DNA from: Bolinopsis microptera | Lineage: Eukaryota; Ctenophora; Tentaculata; Lobata; Bolinopsidae | NCBI RefSeq assembly: GCF_026151205.1 | Contig: NC_087076.1 | Span: forward strand, 13,749,675 to 13,813,674 | Length of the DNA stretch: 64,000 nt | Direction: 5' to 3' | Shown here: in pieces, positions 24,301 to 34,421 of the stretch | Layout: each line of letters begins with the position of its first letter | Numbering within the stretch: the stretch's first letter is position 1 | The notes under the pieces: generated by a model | What the model was told of the DNA's origin: nothing | Seen by the model: only the letters and a program-made list of their open reading frames with translations | Database searches by the model: none | Position numbers and translations under genes: made by a program

Positions 24301-25888
24301 TCATGAGTATGAACCACATTGTTCATCTAGTAGAAAAGGATTGTTTCGTCATCGTAGTGAAGAAAGCTATGTGAAAGGCCATGATCATCACAAAAATCAG
24401 TATTCTGAGTCACCCAACTCAAGATCAGTCTGTAGCAGGAAAACGTCCTCTCGGCATAGGAGTGACGAGAGTCTTGCTGATCAGAAAAGTGCATCAGTGA
24501 AATCTCCCCAACGGAAGAGGTACAGTAATGAGTATCTTTCTGAGCAGCACAGATCAACAAAACGTCCCAAATTGGATGACAGGTTTTTTGTCAAAAAGAT
24601 GACCGACTACGATCAAAAACTTCAAAGTTTTCAGATATGGGATCCTCTAAGAAATGTAACAGAGGCTAAATTTCAAGATATCTTCAAAACGAAGGAAGAA
24701 ACTGTCATTAACAATGAGCAAGCATCTGTTGGTACATCTTCGGTTACTCTAGACAGCAATAAGACATTGGATGAATGCGAAGAAAAAGGCTTGATTAATA
24801 TTGAGGATATTCCGCTTCCAAAGGAGGATGTTTCAACGAGTGGCATTGATCAAAAACCAAAAATCTCAGATAACAATGAACAGCAGTTTAAATGCAAACT
24901 CGGCGAAATCGTTAATTTGTGTGGGTTGACCGAGAAGAAAGGAGGGCATCTACGACTACAAGAAAGGTATGGGGAAATGAAAGTTAAAACGGAAGAACTT
25001 GGTGCAGAAAGAGTGTCTGTTATTGTAACTATTCAAGGATACACTTTCGAAGGAATTGCTACTTCCCGGGTGAGTAACAACTGTATTTTTTCCTTTTCAC
25101 CCTTTTAAAAAAGGCAATAGTGAAAGGTTACGAATGGAGGTTTTTGCAGAAAAACGTGGATTTTGGAGAATGAGATAGGTGGGTTTAAATATGTCGTGTG
25201 TCCTTCCTTCCGTTCGTTACCATGCAACGAAAAAGTTGGGCGCGCGCAAGGATTGCTTGCGGAGATGTGATGTATAGATAGCCTGTGATCTATGAATGCG
25301 CGGCGCGACTGTGTTTTAATGTATATGATGCATGTAATGTATAATATTACTATTAGGTAATACGCCCAATTTCAATTTGTACGTGGCACACGTAGTGTAT
25401 TGATGTGTACACGAGTATACCTTTGTAGTTTACCTTTGCTGATAATTTCTTGAATTACAGATACAAGTTAAGTTCTACGGCAATTGAACTTAATTTCAAG
25501 TGTTTCCCGTATTTGATGCATAATTTATCAATATTATTATCATGAAGATTGAAGTGAGCTGATTGGAGCTTATACTTGAATTTATAGTAAATGTGAAATG
25601 GAAATCTAGCGTCCGCCAAAACGAAACAACGGGCGCAATTCTTGTTAACTGCTTCGCATATTATGCAAATGTATTCATTTTATGCAACTAAAGTTCGCAT
25701 TTTGTATATTAAAATATTAATTATTACCTTTTTATCTAATCATGCATTAATATAGTCCTATAAATCTACAGATAACATACTTTTTTATTTTCAAGGAGAA
25801 TGCTGTCGAGGAGGCGTCAAATAAAGCTCTCCTCCTTGCCCCGTTCATCCTGCAGCAAACTTCAAATTTGCTATCGGAGGAGACTTAA
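21351..25888 (+). CDS. Unknown protein with RHRS repeats and a C-terminal dsRBM-like domain
   Basis: Exons are 21351-21785, about 21788-22492, 22942-23058, 23972-25069 and 25796-25888; all later borders are phase-0 GT-AG. The product is about 815 residues. The N-terminal half is helical, with no domain I can name. Exon 4 is hydrophilic, with three RHRSDDS-like repeats (SRHRSDDS, FRHRSEES, SRHRSDES) and a basic KRPKLDD patch that may be a nuclear signal. The last about 75 residues, from KLGEIVNLCG through VSVIVTIQGYTFEGIATS into exon 5's ENAVEEASNKALLLA, follow the alpha-beta-beta-beta-alpha pattern of a double-stranded-RNA-binding motif. That suggests a nuclear RNA-binding role, by inference only. 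The first two segments are in different frames: TAG at 21786, then continuation two bases shifted, with no intron that fits. This is either a sequence error or a real frameshift. The 3797 gene matches across both segments, which supports joining them. Confidence 0.55.
22740..22885. repeat. CTG/CAG-rich inverted repeats in an intron
   Basis: Runs of CTGCTGCTAACTGCTG (22745-22785 and 22862-22885) face the complementary GCAGCATTAGCAGCAG (22798-22815), with a GC-rich stretch between. The transcript could fold into a hairpin. It lies in the second intron of the 21351 gene. Confidence 0.7.
23165..23285. repeat. 10-bp minisatellite (CTAGCGTCAT)n with scattered inverted copies
   Basis: About ten copies of CTAGCGTCAT in the third intron of the 21351 gene. 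Up to about 23770 many single copies occur in both orientations (GATGACGCTA, CTAGCGCTAG), giving a field of short foldbacks. No protein-coding role is visible. Confidence 0.8.
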
Positions 25889-26608
25889 TTCATAGGCCAT
25901 GAATATGATAGTATTTTGTGTGGTTGCAGAGCTAGCTAAGCTTTGGAGATTTCAGCATCAGCTTTCGAAGTTCGACTTAGTTTCCTTAGAAGTCCAATTT
26001 GGTATTTACATGCCAGTATTTGTATGCACATTGGCTGAGTGCACAGATTTGTTTTAGTATGTACTGTGTTGAGGTGTTTAACAATATATAATATATGATA
26101 CTTAATAAGTAATAATAATGACTTAATTAATAAGTAATGATAATTACGCCATGATTTTTATATTTTATTAATTGTTTAAATAAAACATACCAACGTTTTA
26201 TGAATATAATTTGCCTGGGCCTTACTCTTTCGGTAAGATTTAAGTTATGATGACCTTTTTAAGTATGTTTAATAATTTGTAAAATATCATGTACTATTGA
26301 ATTCCTAGCAAAAAAGTAGATTATTATACCTTCTACCAAATCCAATGCATCTTACATTTCTTCAGATAATTAAAGTTTTCATGAATTAAATTAAGCATAA
26401 TTACAGAAAATTGGCTGACACAACGATTTTGAATAGGCGATATTATTATTGTGACTGCCTATTATAAAGGACACCTTAAATATTCAAAAATCTTGTAAGC
26501 AATTAATTTAATTGATCCTAAGTTTCAACTCATCTACTCTAATTACCCATAATTATTCTAATTACCCACAATTTGACACCCGTCTACTTAGCACTTACTG
26601 TATAGTAA
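25889..26608. other. Intergenic, AT-rich
   Basis: 3' flank of the 21351 gene, with an AATAAA-type signal at about 26178-26184, then AT-rich sequence. No gene seen. Confidence 0.4.
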
Positions 26609-28373
26609 ATGGTTGTGTCACAGCTTGGTCGCCTGACAGAGCTTCAACAAAAGCTGGTTGTGTCCTCTACTAGTCTCTACTTGCAGAACAGAATATGTTA
26701 CGCAGTGTTCTTATCCGTTATTAAAGGTATTTATCATTATTATAAAGGTATTGATTAAAGGTATTTAAGTTATTTGAAAGGTATTCGATTTTTTAAATGT
26801 TTCATTAATCTCTATTATAATTCAAAGAATTATTTCTGATGTAGAATGTCTGTATGTACGACTGCCCACGTGCAAATAAATAAGAAATAGGTAGTTGCAT
26901 AATAACCATGGTAACGAGGATTGTTACACGCACGTGCACGTGCAATGATTGTTTTAACGTCATTTTAATCGGTTTTGTTGATATTACGCTGTGTTTAGTA
27001 CGAGCAACATTTTATTTGGCTGTATCTTCGGTGGGGATGAATACTCTGTGACACAATTAAAACTGACTTCCAAAGAATACTATTAGGTTCCCTGGTCCTC
27101 CCTGTGACCACGGGTTTTCTAGTCTCTACTATAATTCAGAGAATTATTTTTGTTACATCTGTCTGTATGTACGACCGCCCACGTGCAAATTAGATGAAAA
27201 ATAAGAAGTTGCAAAGTAACCATAGTGACGAGGGTTGTAACACGCACGTGCACGTGCAAAGATTGTTAAAACGGCATTTTTGTTGATATTACGTTGTGTT
27301 TAGTGCGAGCAACATTTTAATTGGCTGTATCTTCGGTTGTGTAGGATATTTTTTGACACGATTTTAACTTACTAACGATTTTGTTATTTTGGAGGAGCAT
27401 CACGGCTCTGGACAGTCAAAGTACAAATACGAAATGAAACTAGGCAAATGTGATAACAAAAATGGAAAAATAATACGGACATGTGCACTTACTAACAAAA
27501 AATACTATTACCTTTCTCCCTGTGACCACGGGTTTTCTAGTTTTACAATAATTTAAACAAACTAAGTCTATTCTGTTCTAGCCCTTCTTAGCCCTTTTCT
27601 AAAGTTAGGGCTCACTGTGTATCATGCAATGATAATAACATGGTAACCATGGTAACCAACCTCAGAGGTATCCCTGGAGAGTGGAATGGTGCTGAATGAG
27701 GGGGAGTTGACTGCATTCTTTATCAAACACAGTACAAATCCTGATGTGCTGGACAAACACCTCTCCTTATCACTTACTTGCCCTGCTAAGGTGGGTCTGA
27801 ACTGTAATGTTTGTCTTTAATGTGTGGCATGCTACTGAAGCCGTAGTACATACATATTAAATTACACTGGATCGAGCTTACACAGTGTAATTTCCTCCAG
27901 TCTGCGCCGCGCGCCTATATAAACGTACGCTGCGCAGACTGGAGGAAATTACATTGTTTAAGCTATGTATGTACTACGGCTTTATAAAATGATCGATCAT
28001 TCGTTTACACCGAAGTTCAAATTTATTATCATTGTGAATGCTAGAATAGTTCAACTGTTGATATTTTAGTAAGATTGTTGCGGCTTATTCCTTCAAGTGT
28101 TTTAACTGTAACTATTTACTGTAATTTCAGCTGAAAGAGCTGATTTTCAACGAACTATCTAATTTAAAGATAAGCTTACCCCCTCGCGGTTTTTTGCTGG
28201 ACTCGGAATTCATCGTGGGGGTAGCCAGCAAGGGGAGCCCTTTCATTAAAATGGACGTTACTCTCAGTGACGGAAAAGGAGGGATTGAAAATAAAAACTT
28301 CAATATGAGTTTGCACACTTTTAATAGATTAGAACAGTCATCAAATGAAATTAAAAATCTGTGCAGTCACTAA
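26609..28373 (+). CDS. Small three-exon protein, possible COMM-domain protein
   Basis: I built this from splice signals: ATG at 26609, exons 26609-26726, 27666-27790 and 28131-28373, GT-AG borders, phases 1 and 0, TAA at 28371. It gives 161 residues. The first half is helical (LTELQQKLVVSS, CYAVFLSVIKE). The last about 65 residues resemble a COMM domain: a hydrophobic strand around LKISLPPRGF, then GSPFIKMDVTLSDGK, then FNMSLHTFNRLE and a closing helix. COMMD proteins have this length and order (helical N-domain, C-terminal COMM) and act in the Commander endosomal recycling complex. The conserved tryptophan before the first strand is missing, so the assignment is tentative. Intron 1 contains two tandem Helitrons and intron 2 a palindromic MITE. 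Confidence 0.45.
26809..27122 (+). mobile_element. Non-autonomous Helitron, copy 1
   Basis: It begins TCTCTATTATAATTC and ends with a short GC hairpin (CCCTGTGACCACGGG) followed by TTTTCTAG. Helitrons typically start with TC and end with a hairpin then CTRR, inserting between A and T. The base before is A and the base after is T, as expected. 314 bp, no coding capacity, no terminal inverted repeats or target duplication. Confidence 0.75.
27123..27540 (+). mobile_element. Non-autonomous Helitron, copy 2, head-to-tail with copy 1
   Basis: It starts exactly where copy 1 ends: TCTCTACTATAATTC, and ends with the same hairpin and TTTTCTAG, then T. Most of its length aligns with copy 1, including the CCCACGTGCAAAT and CACGCACGTGCACGTGCAA blocks, with an extra insert of roughly 100 bp near the 3' end. 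Direct tandem organisation without spacer is what rolling-circle replication can produce. Confidence 0.75.
27838..27982. mobile_element. Palindromic MITE in an intron
   Basis: The arms start AAGCCGTAGTACATACAT and end with the inverse ATGTATGTACTACGGCTT. The inner parts also pair (GTGTAATTTCCTCCAGTCTG with CAGACTGGAGGAAATTAC). The spacer is GC-rich (CGCGCGCC). About 145 bp. No clear target duplication. Confidence 0.75.
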
Positions 28374-29079
28374 AATCTGGTCGATAATAATCAACGATCA
28401 TATTATTATGATCGTTGCGTTGTTGATTTTAATTTTGTTAACTCGATTGATTGTTGTTTTAAGAGTATTTTGATTTTAGTGGTTTTATGTCTGATTTTAT
28501 TTCTGATTTGATAATGTTTCTAAAAGTTAAAATGTTAACACCGTACTTTTTCATATAAAAATTGTACTGTATTACTATGTATAGTGTAGGGTTATGCAAA
28601 ATGAAATGTATATAATACACATTAACTTTATATTATGCACAATTTATTATTTTATTTGTAGTAAATACGCTGTCAATAATTCACCAGCAACCTCGGCATG
28701 GGCCAGTCGTACTAACTAAATTTAAATAGGCAGCTACATACCTCACATACCTGGTTCCTATCTAACAACTCAGAAAGTGCATTATTAGAAGATGATTAAA
28801 ACTTTACAAATCCTTAAGGCCACTTTAACTGTGCTCAACTATGCTTGTATTATGAGCTTTATTTTGAATAGTTTTTTACAATATTTAGTGTCAAGTGTGA
28901 GTTTTGACTTTTGATAGATAATAATAATATCATATATATTTTGAGTCAACATTGGCTTGAACTTCGGGCCAGTCCCATCTATAATTACATACCTGTTATA
29001 TTACTTAAACGGTTTAGTTTTAAATTATTGTACTATCTGCAGTAACCGACTTAACAATAATTTAACTTTACTCCGTAGT
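28374..29079. other. Intergenic, AT-rich
   Basis: Contains the 3' flank of the 26609 gene and the upstream region of VPS25. No gene or element recognised. Confidence 0.4.
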
Positions 29080-30254
29080 ATGGGGGCTGATTACGAATGG
29101 CCCTGGCAGTACGAATTTCCGCCATTCTTCACAATCCAGCCTATCCCTAAGACTAAAGAACAGCAGCTAATGTCTTGGAGGAACCTTATCTGTGATTATC
29201 ATAAGACCAGCAGGTTCGTGTTCTTTGTGAATATTTCAGATTCCTAGAACAAGTTTTGTTAGGATGCGTGCATGTAGTATGTCCACTCCTTGATAAATAC
29301 AAATCTTCTGATAAATATTCTAAACTTGTGTGGGAATAATCAGTAGTTTTATTATGATGAGTACAAAGATAGTTATTTCACTTCTACGATAAATTCCCAC
29401 CTACTGAATTATATTTACACTATGATCAAGTGATCCTCGGCCTCGCACGTGCCCCCCACATCACGTGCCCCCCACATCACGTGCCCCACCCACAGGATAT
29501 GGGAAGTAGACACAACGAGTGCAGTATTTAACAACAAGAAGATCAGCAGGCAGCTCTCACCTGCAGCTATCAGAGTAGTTTTCCAGAATCTATGTGATGA
29601 GGTTAGAGGAATTCTGCTCATTTAGAGTAAAACACACTGGATATTACAGATCAATCTCTTCATTTTGTTTTTTAACTTGGACTCTGTAGAAATCTAGAGT
29701 AAAATGTTATAACGTACCTCTTACTTCACAATTACTATGAGTCTGATCTCCAGCAAATTAACCATCTCCTCTCAGGGCCAGGGCGTGATGAACGGGGACC
29801 GGTGTTTCGTGTTATGGAACTCAGTGTCCCAATGGGCCAGCCTAATTCATAACTGGGCCACCGACAGGGGGCTGACTAACACTGTCCTTACATTGTTTGA
29901 AATACATGGAGGAGATGATACAGAAAGCGAACCATTCCATTCTATGGGTAAGATACAGATACTGGGGTAGATTTGAAAACAAGGACCCCGGGACCCGTGA
30001 TATTTTCCGTTAATTTACAGTCTTCAATAATCTGAGAATTACTGTCAAATACAGCTACAGGGTGTTTAATAAATAGTGTCCTGTTTTTGATTTACTGTTG
30101 CATTGCAATCATTTAATTCATTATGTAATTACCCACTCTTTCAGATATTTGGTTGTTGCACCATGTGATAAGCTACTTAGAAAAAGAAGGCAAGGCGGAG
30201 GTTATGCTGGGAGACAGTGAAGATTACTCGGACGCGGGGGTTAAATTCTTCTAG
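29080..30254 (+). CDS. VPS25: VPS25, ESCRT-II subunit
   Basis: Four exons, 29080-29213, 29496-29601, 29776-29947 and 30145-30254, give 173 residues, close to the usual 176. The N-terminus carries the family signature WPWQYEFPPFFTIQP, with the paired prolines that bind VPS22/VPS36. The rest forms two winged-helix domains (for example AVFNNKKISRQLSP; WASLIHNWATDRGL with VLTLFEI) and ends in the conserved GVKFF. VPS25 is present in two copies in ESCRT-II and recruits ESCRT-III through VPS20 for endosomal protein sorting. The start ATG precedes the signature by four residues, as in relatives. The acceptor of intron 1 is embedded in a 16-bp tandem repeat. Confidence 0.95.
29446..29495 (+). repeat. 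16-bp tandem repeat forming the VPS25 intron 1 acceptor region
   Basis: Three copies of CACGTGCCCCCCACAT (29446, 29462, 29478). The third is altered to end in CCACCCACAG, the splice acceptor. The repeat provides the pyrimidine-rich tract. Confidence 0.85.
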
Positions 30255-30799
30255 GAATGTAAGAAAATATTACATGTCACAAGATATTGTTGTGGTTAAA
30301 TAATTACTGATACCAACTCCTTGATTAGGTTACATCGAGTTCTGATGATTATTCTAGAGGTGTTTACATTATTATAATATTTCAGTTTACACAATCTTCC
30401 GGACATAGTATTATAATGTATGTAATTTGTGATGTCATGTTGGGACGTGATCAATGACTTACTTAGTGATAATGGTTGACAAGATCGTACCCAGAACTGT
30501 ACTTAAAGATGATCTTGCAATACTACAACACAGAGTGAACCATCATCTATCAAGTTCCTGATTTTATATGTTAGAAGCGTGTTATATCTCCGGAGGTTTT
30601 CTTTGATGAGGTTTAATCTGCACGCACAGGTATTAAAGCAATGAAACAAGCGTTATTTAGCGAAAACTGTAAATTTAAGTATATAAATAAATAATTTCAT
30701 CCAATCTAACATAAAATTAGGGTCATGGTGGTGGAACTAAGATTTCGCGGTTAACTTCTTAACAGGAGACTAAAAGCCCTGTGAAAAAAATCTTGAGGG
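30255..30799. other. Intergenic between VPS25 and the MATE cluster
   Basis: The two genes converge here, so it should hold both 3' UTRs. Nothing else seen. Confidence 0.4.
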
Positions 30800-32485
30800 T
30801 CAGTGACGAAGAAGAGAAATTCCAGCTAAAATCACGCACATAATGGCAGAAATTAAAAATGCAGTAAGAACATTTTTGACCTCTTGATTAAAACCTAGTA
30901 TGTTTGATTTAAGCTTTCCTGCTAACTCTACGCCATCTGTAATCCCCGCATCTGTTCCATCTTCAATATCCTGACCCCTCTCACTTTCACTGTCTATAAT
31001 ATGCAGGTTCTCATCTTCAACATGGTAAGCAGGATTACTGATTGTCGCACCCTCACCTGCTTCTTTTAACGAATCAGTTGCTACTCTGAGTGCCGTCCTC
31101 TCTATTTCTTTACTTATGTCGATCTTCGAAATCTTGAATAATGCAGCGGTTATTATGATCAAATCAGAGATCATCCAGCTAGCGATGACTCCTAACACCT
31201 TCAAGTCCGTGAAGAATATCAAGAGGATGACGACAGGTAATCCAACCCCATAGCAAGCAATACTCATGGTCCACGCTATGAACTTCTGTTCACCAAATGC
31301 AACGAGCACACCTTGATTTAAACCGTTTTGGAAATGGTAGATAACCATGTTGATACACGCCAACCAAAACGTATCCACAAACAACTCGACAACTTCTTCA
31401 GCAGGGTTGAATACTTGCACCAAGTAAGTTCTTAGAAAAAAGCTTGTGATAGCTAAAGGAACACATTCAAGCAGTGTGTTCACTACTGTCAACAAAATGA
31501 ATTGCCTAACATTATGTGCACTTCCGTCCCCCAAAGCGGACCCAATCAATGTAGCCCCAGTCCTGGCAATACCTTCATTTAATGCCCAACAAAAGTTTAG
31601 AAGCTGTGTAGTTATGATTACCACTGAAAACGAGGCAGCTCCATCAAACTGGCTGCAAAATGTTGATATCTCATACAGTGTTAGTTCAGCAAAGCAATTC
31701 AACGCTCCCGACACACCAAGTTTTAACATCGGTTTCCACCCTAGCAGAGCTTTAAAACCAAATCCAGTCCAAACAAATTCTTTAGTTCGTATCTTAACGA
31801 TGCAAATGGTTACAGACACTAAAAGGGGAATAATTCGACCAATTATCGCTGCTAATCCTAGTCCGTTCACACCCAGCTCTAGAACTGTAACCAACACATA
31901 GTTTGCCAGGAGGTAAGAGCCAATCATGATCACAGAAATCACGTACACAAATCGAGAGTGTCCTTGTATTGCAAAGTATTTTGTAAGCATCATCACAGTG
32001 TAATCCAGAAATTCCACCATCAAGATTAGTCTCAAATATTGTACCGCAATGTCTTGGAATCCTTCCGCGTCATTGTCCGTCACAGAATCTGGTAACAAGT
32101 CAATGACATAGACGAGGTTCAAGTAAGGTCCGAGAATGACGAGATTAACCAGGGCACCTTGGAGCAAACATTTCAACAGCACCATTCCCAGCTCACTACG
32201 CTTGGATGATCCATAAACTTGCGGACCGTAAGTATCGAATACGGAGGAGTAACCTGTAGACATGGAAGTCACCACGACGTTAAACATTGTGGTTGCAAGG
32301 CCTACGCCGTCAAGATGAGCTTGGTTAATGCTCCCAGCAAAAATAACAGTCGTAAAAGGCATGAGAATAGAAATCACAGCGATGGAGAGAAACGATGCGG
32401 ATAGTTTCATGAATTCCCACTGCTTTGATAGGAGTTGAGCAAAGTCTATAAAGTTAAACTGTAGACGAGTCTCCATGGCAAGCAA
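30800..32485 (-). CDS. MATE/SLC47-family multidrug and toxin extrusion transporter, copy A
   Basis: A single-exon frame of 561 codons from ATG at 32485. MATE proteins export organic cations or drugs in exchange for H+ or Na+ across the plasma membrane. Twelve hydrophobic segments are visible, in the two halves typical of the fold. The first-half signature VFDTYGPQVYGS (residues 82-93) corresponds to the DTxxxQxYG motif of SLC47 proteins. A cytosolic acidic tail (about 465-530) precedes a thirteenth membrane segment at the extreme C-terminus, a feature of animal SLC47 but not bacterial NorM. No signal peptide. It has no introns, unlike the neighbouring genes. Substrate cannot be inferred. It is the most diverged of the cluster copies. 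Confidence 0.9.
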   Translation of the reverse strand: MLAMETRLQFNFIDFAQLLSKQWEFMKLSASFLSIAVISILMPFTTVIFAGSINQAHLDGVGLATTMFNVVVTSMSTGYSSVFDTYGPQVYGSSKRSELGMVLLKCLLQGALVNLVILGPYLNLVYVIDLLPDSVTDNDAEGFQDIAVQYLRLILMVEFLDYTVMMLTKYFAIQGHSRFVYVISVIMIGSYLLANYVLVTVLELGVNGLGLAAIIGRIIPLLVSVTICIVKIRTKEFVWTGFGFKALLGWKPMLKLGVSGALNCFAELTLYEISTFCSQFDGAASFSVVIITTQLLNFCWALNEGIARTGATLIGSALGDGSAHNVRQFILLTVVNTLLECVPLAITSFFLRTYLVQVFNPAEEVVELFVDTFWLACINMVIYHFQNGLNQGVLVAFGEQKFIAWTMSIACYGVGLPVVILLIFFTDLKVLGVIASWMISDLIIITAALFKISKIDISKEIERTALRVATDSLKEAGEGATISNPAYHVEDENLHIIDSESERGQDIEDGTDAGITDGVELAGKLKSNILGFNQEVKNVLTAFLISAIMCVILAGISLLRH

Positions 32486-33011
32486 ATAAAAATTAATGCA
32501 TCACAATTTAACAGTGTTCTCTTAAATAATTAAGTCGCATTCAAATGAAACTAACACCGCTTATCTTAAAACTTGCCAAGTTGCCATGGGCCCCTTAATT
32601 TTCGATTATGTCAATATTGAAAAATAAATTACAAAGAAGTACGATAACTGTTGTGCCTCGTGCCATCATAGCTTCTTAACGGAAAGAATTGGTCCAATTT
32701 TTATTAAATCAGTCCTGTGATTATCTGAATGAGATAAGAAATGTGCATTATGGTAAAGTTGCGTACAGTAAATTATTTGTCTGAATTTCTGACTTACAAG
32801 TCACGTCCGAATCCTGAAAATGAAAATGTTTGGTAGTTACAACCCATTCTCCTCTATGAACCAGTCCGGTAATCAATAAAACTAGCATGTTAGCAAATTA
32901 TCTATCAGCAATGATAAAATATATATCTATTAAAAAGTTAAAAGGGTCACGCTTAAACTACAAAACAAACATTGCCAAATTATTGGACATTTAATAATCA
33001 GAGTACCTTAT
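32486..33011. other. Spacer with segmental duplication shared with 37835-38031
   Basis: About 32790-33011 matches 37835-38031 almost base for base in long blocks (for example ACCCATTCTCCTCTATGAAC and AACATTGCCAAATTATTGGA). These are the 3' flanks of the two broken MATE copies, showing that copy plus flank was duplicated. Confidence 0.75.
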
Positions 33012-34119
33012 TTAGCCACGAAGTAATGAAACGCCAGCTAAAGTTACACAAATTACGCCTGACACCAAGAACACGGTAAGTACAGCTTTAACTTCTCGTC
33101 TAGCTTCTCCTTTATCAGCTCCTGACATTATATTCTGTCTAAACGAACGTTCCTCATTTAACAGATCCTGGATGTTGTTTGAACCGTTTTCAGTAGGTAC
33201 TGAACCGGTTCTTGAAGTTCCCTACTCCAACTTCCTCCCCTTCCGCTTTATAAGCTAGGTTTTCGAACCCTGTCCTTGGTAAGTTGATACGTCTTTTTCA
33301 GTACTACTATGAGTAGTTTTAGCAACTCTTAAACGAGTCACCTCTATTTCTTTAGCGATTGTCGTCCTTGAAAGCTTGAAGTATTAACCAGTGCAGCTAT
33401 AAGAATGATTGTATCAGATATTGCCCAACCTAGAAACAGCCCAAGGACACCTAAGTCAGTAAGGAAGATTGTCATTAGAATAAATGGAAGTCCGACTCCA
33501 TAGCATGCAAGACCAGGCTATGAAAATTTGCTCCCCGAATGCGATCAAAACACCTTGGTTCATACAGGTTTGAAAGTGATTCATCAGCTTCACCACCTTT
33601 TCCTAGAGTCGGAGAAAGACCTTCATTGAGCAACATATCAATAACATAGACTAGATTGAGATACGGTCCTAAGATTATCAGATGGACTAGTCCGCCTTGT
33701 AATAAACATTTTACCAGCACTGTTCCCAGCTCGTTACTCTCAACTGATCCGTAAACTTGTGGTCCGTACGTGTCAAACACAGAAGAATAGCCGGAGGAAA
33801 CGGACGAGGCTACAACATTATAGATAGTGTTGGCAAGGCCTACCCCATCTAGGTGGGCCTGGTTAATGTTTCCAGCAAAGAGCATCGTTATGTGATAAAC
33901 TTGTCACTATATGGTGCTGTCACTATATAGTGCGTTTTGCACACTATATGGTGACAAAGATCAGCTGTCATTATAAAGTGCTTGTCACTTTATTATAGTG
34001 TTGTCACTATATTGTGCGATTACCGTGACTACTATTGTAAAAAATGACTCTGAGAGTTTAACAAATTCCCATTCTTTTGAGAGGTATTCCAAGACCTTTG
34101 TTGGCAAGCGGTGCTGCAT
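33012..34119 (-). pseudogene. MATE transporter copy B, deleted and interrupted
   Basis: The N-terminal start region (about 34117-34015), the VFDTYGPQVYGS region, the C-terminal half around 33530-33400 and the final membrane segment near 33012-33130 are all recognisable. However, the middle of the protein, roughly from the first-half loop to the segment before MNQGVLIAFG, is deleted near 33580. The tail is frameshifted. A foldback insertion of about 120 bp sits between the first membrane segment and the rest (about 33893-34015). Clearly non-functional. It shares closest local identity with copies C and D. Confidence 0.85.
33893..34015. mobile_element. Small hairpin insertion in MATE copy B
   Basis: Rich in TGTCACTATA-type repeats. 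A stem TGTCACTATATAGTGC pairs with GCACACTATATGGTGACA around 33918-33957, and further diverged copies follow. Intact MATE copies have only a few codons at this place, so it is an insertion. The family is unknown. Confidence 0.5.
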
Positions 34120-34335
34120 TCTAAGAACGGAAACAGCAAACTGCGATAAAAATGTTGAAAACAACTCTGTGACTCTGTGTAGCCCCTTATCTTTACATTA
34201 TTTATAGAAGCTGCTTGGTTATATTATCTTCTTCTTACTCGGTCCTCCTCACAACATCACCTATTAACCGTAGTACTGTGATCAATTTTGCAACAGCTTG
34301 AACTTATCACCTGTTCCATGATACAAAAAAGTCAC

Positions 34336-34421
34336 ATTTTTTGGAATCGAATTACTTGATCAGGTGCAAAAGTCATTATAATGACTTTTGCACCTGATCA
34401 AGTAATTCGATTCCAAAAAAT
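34336..34421. repeat. Perfect 86-bp palindrome upstream of MATE copy B
   Basis: Each arm is 43 bp, with no spacer and no mismatch; the centre is CATTATAATG (34374-34383). The left arm contains GGAATCGAATTACTTGATCA, which resembles the upstream flanks of copies C (GGAATCAAATTACCAATCA near 36651) and D (GGGATCAAATTACATAGCA near 40801). The right arm therefore seems to be an inverted copy of a promoter-region segment. Confidence 0.9.

Noticed and set aside
31446-31901. Plus-strand 151-codon frame inside MATE copy A
   Set aside because: Antisense shadow of the transporter coding sequence.
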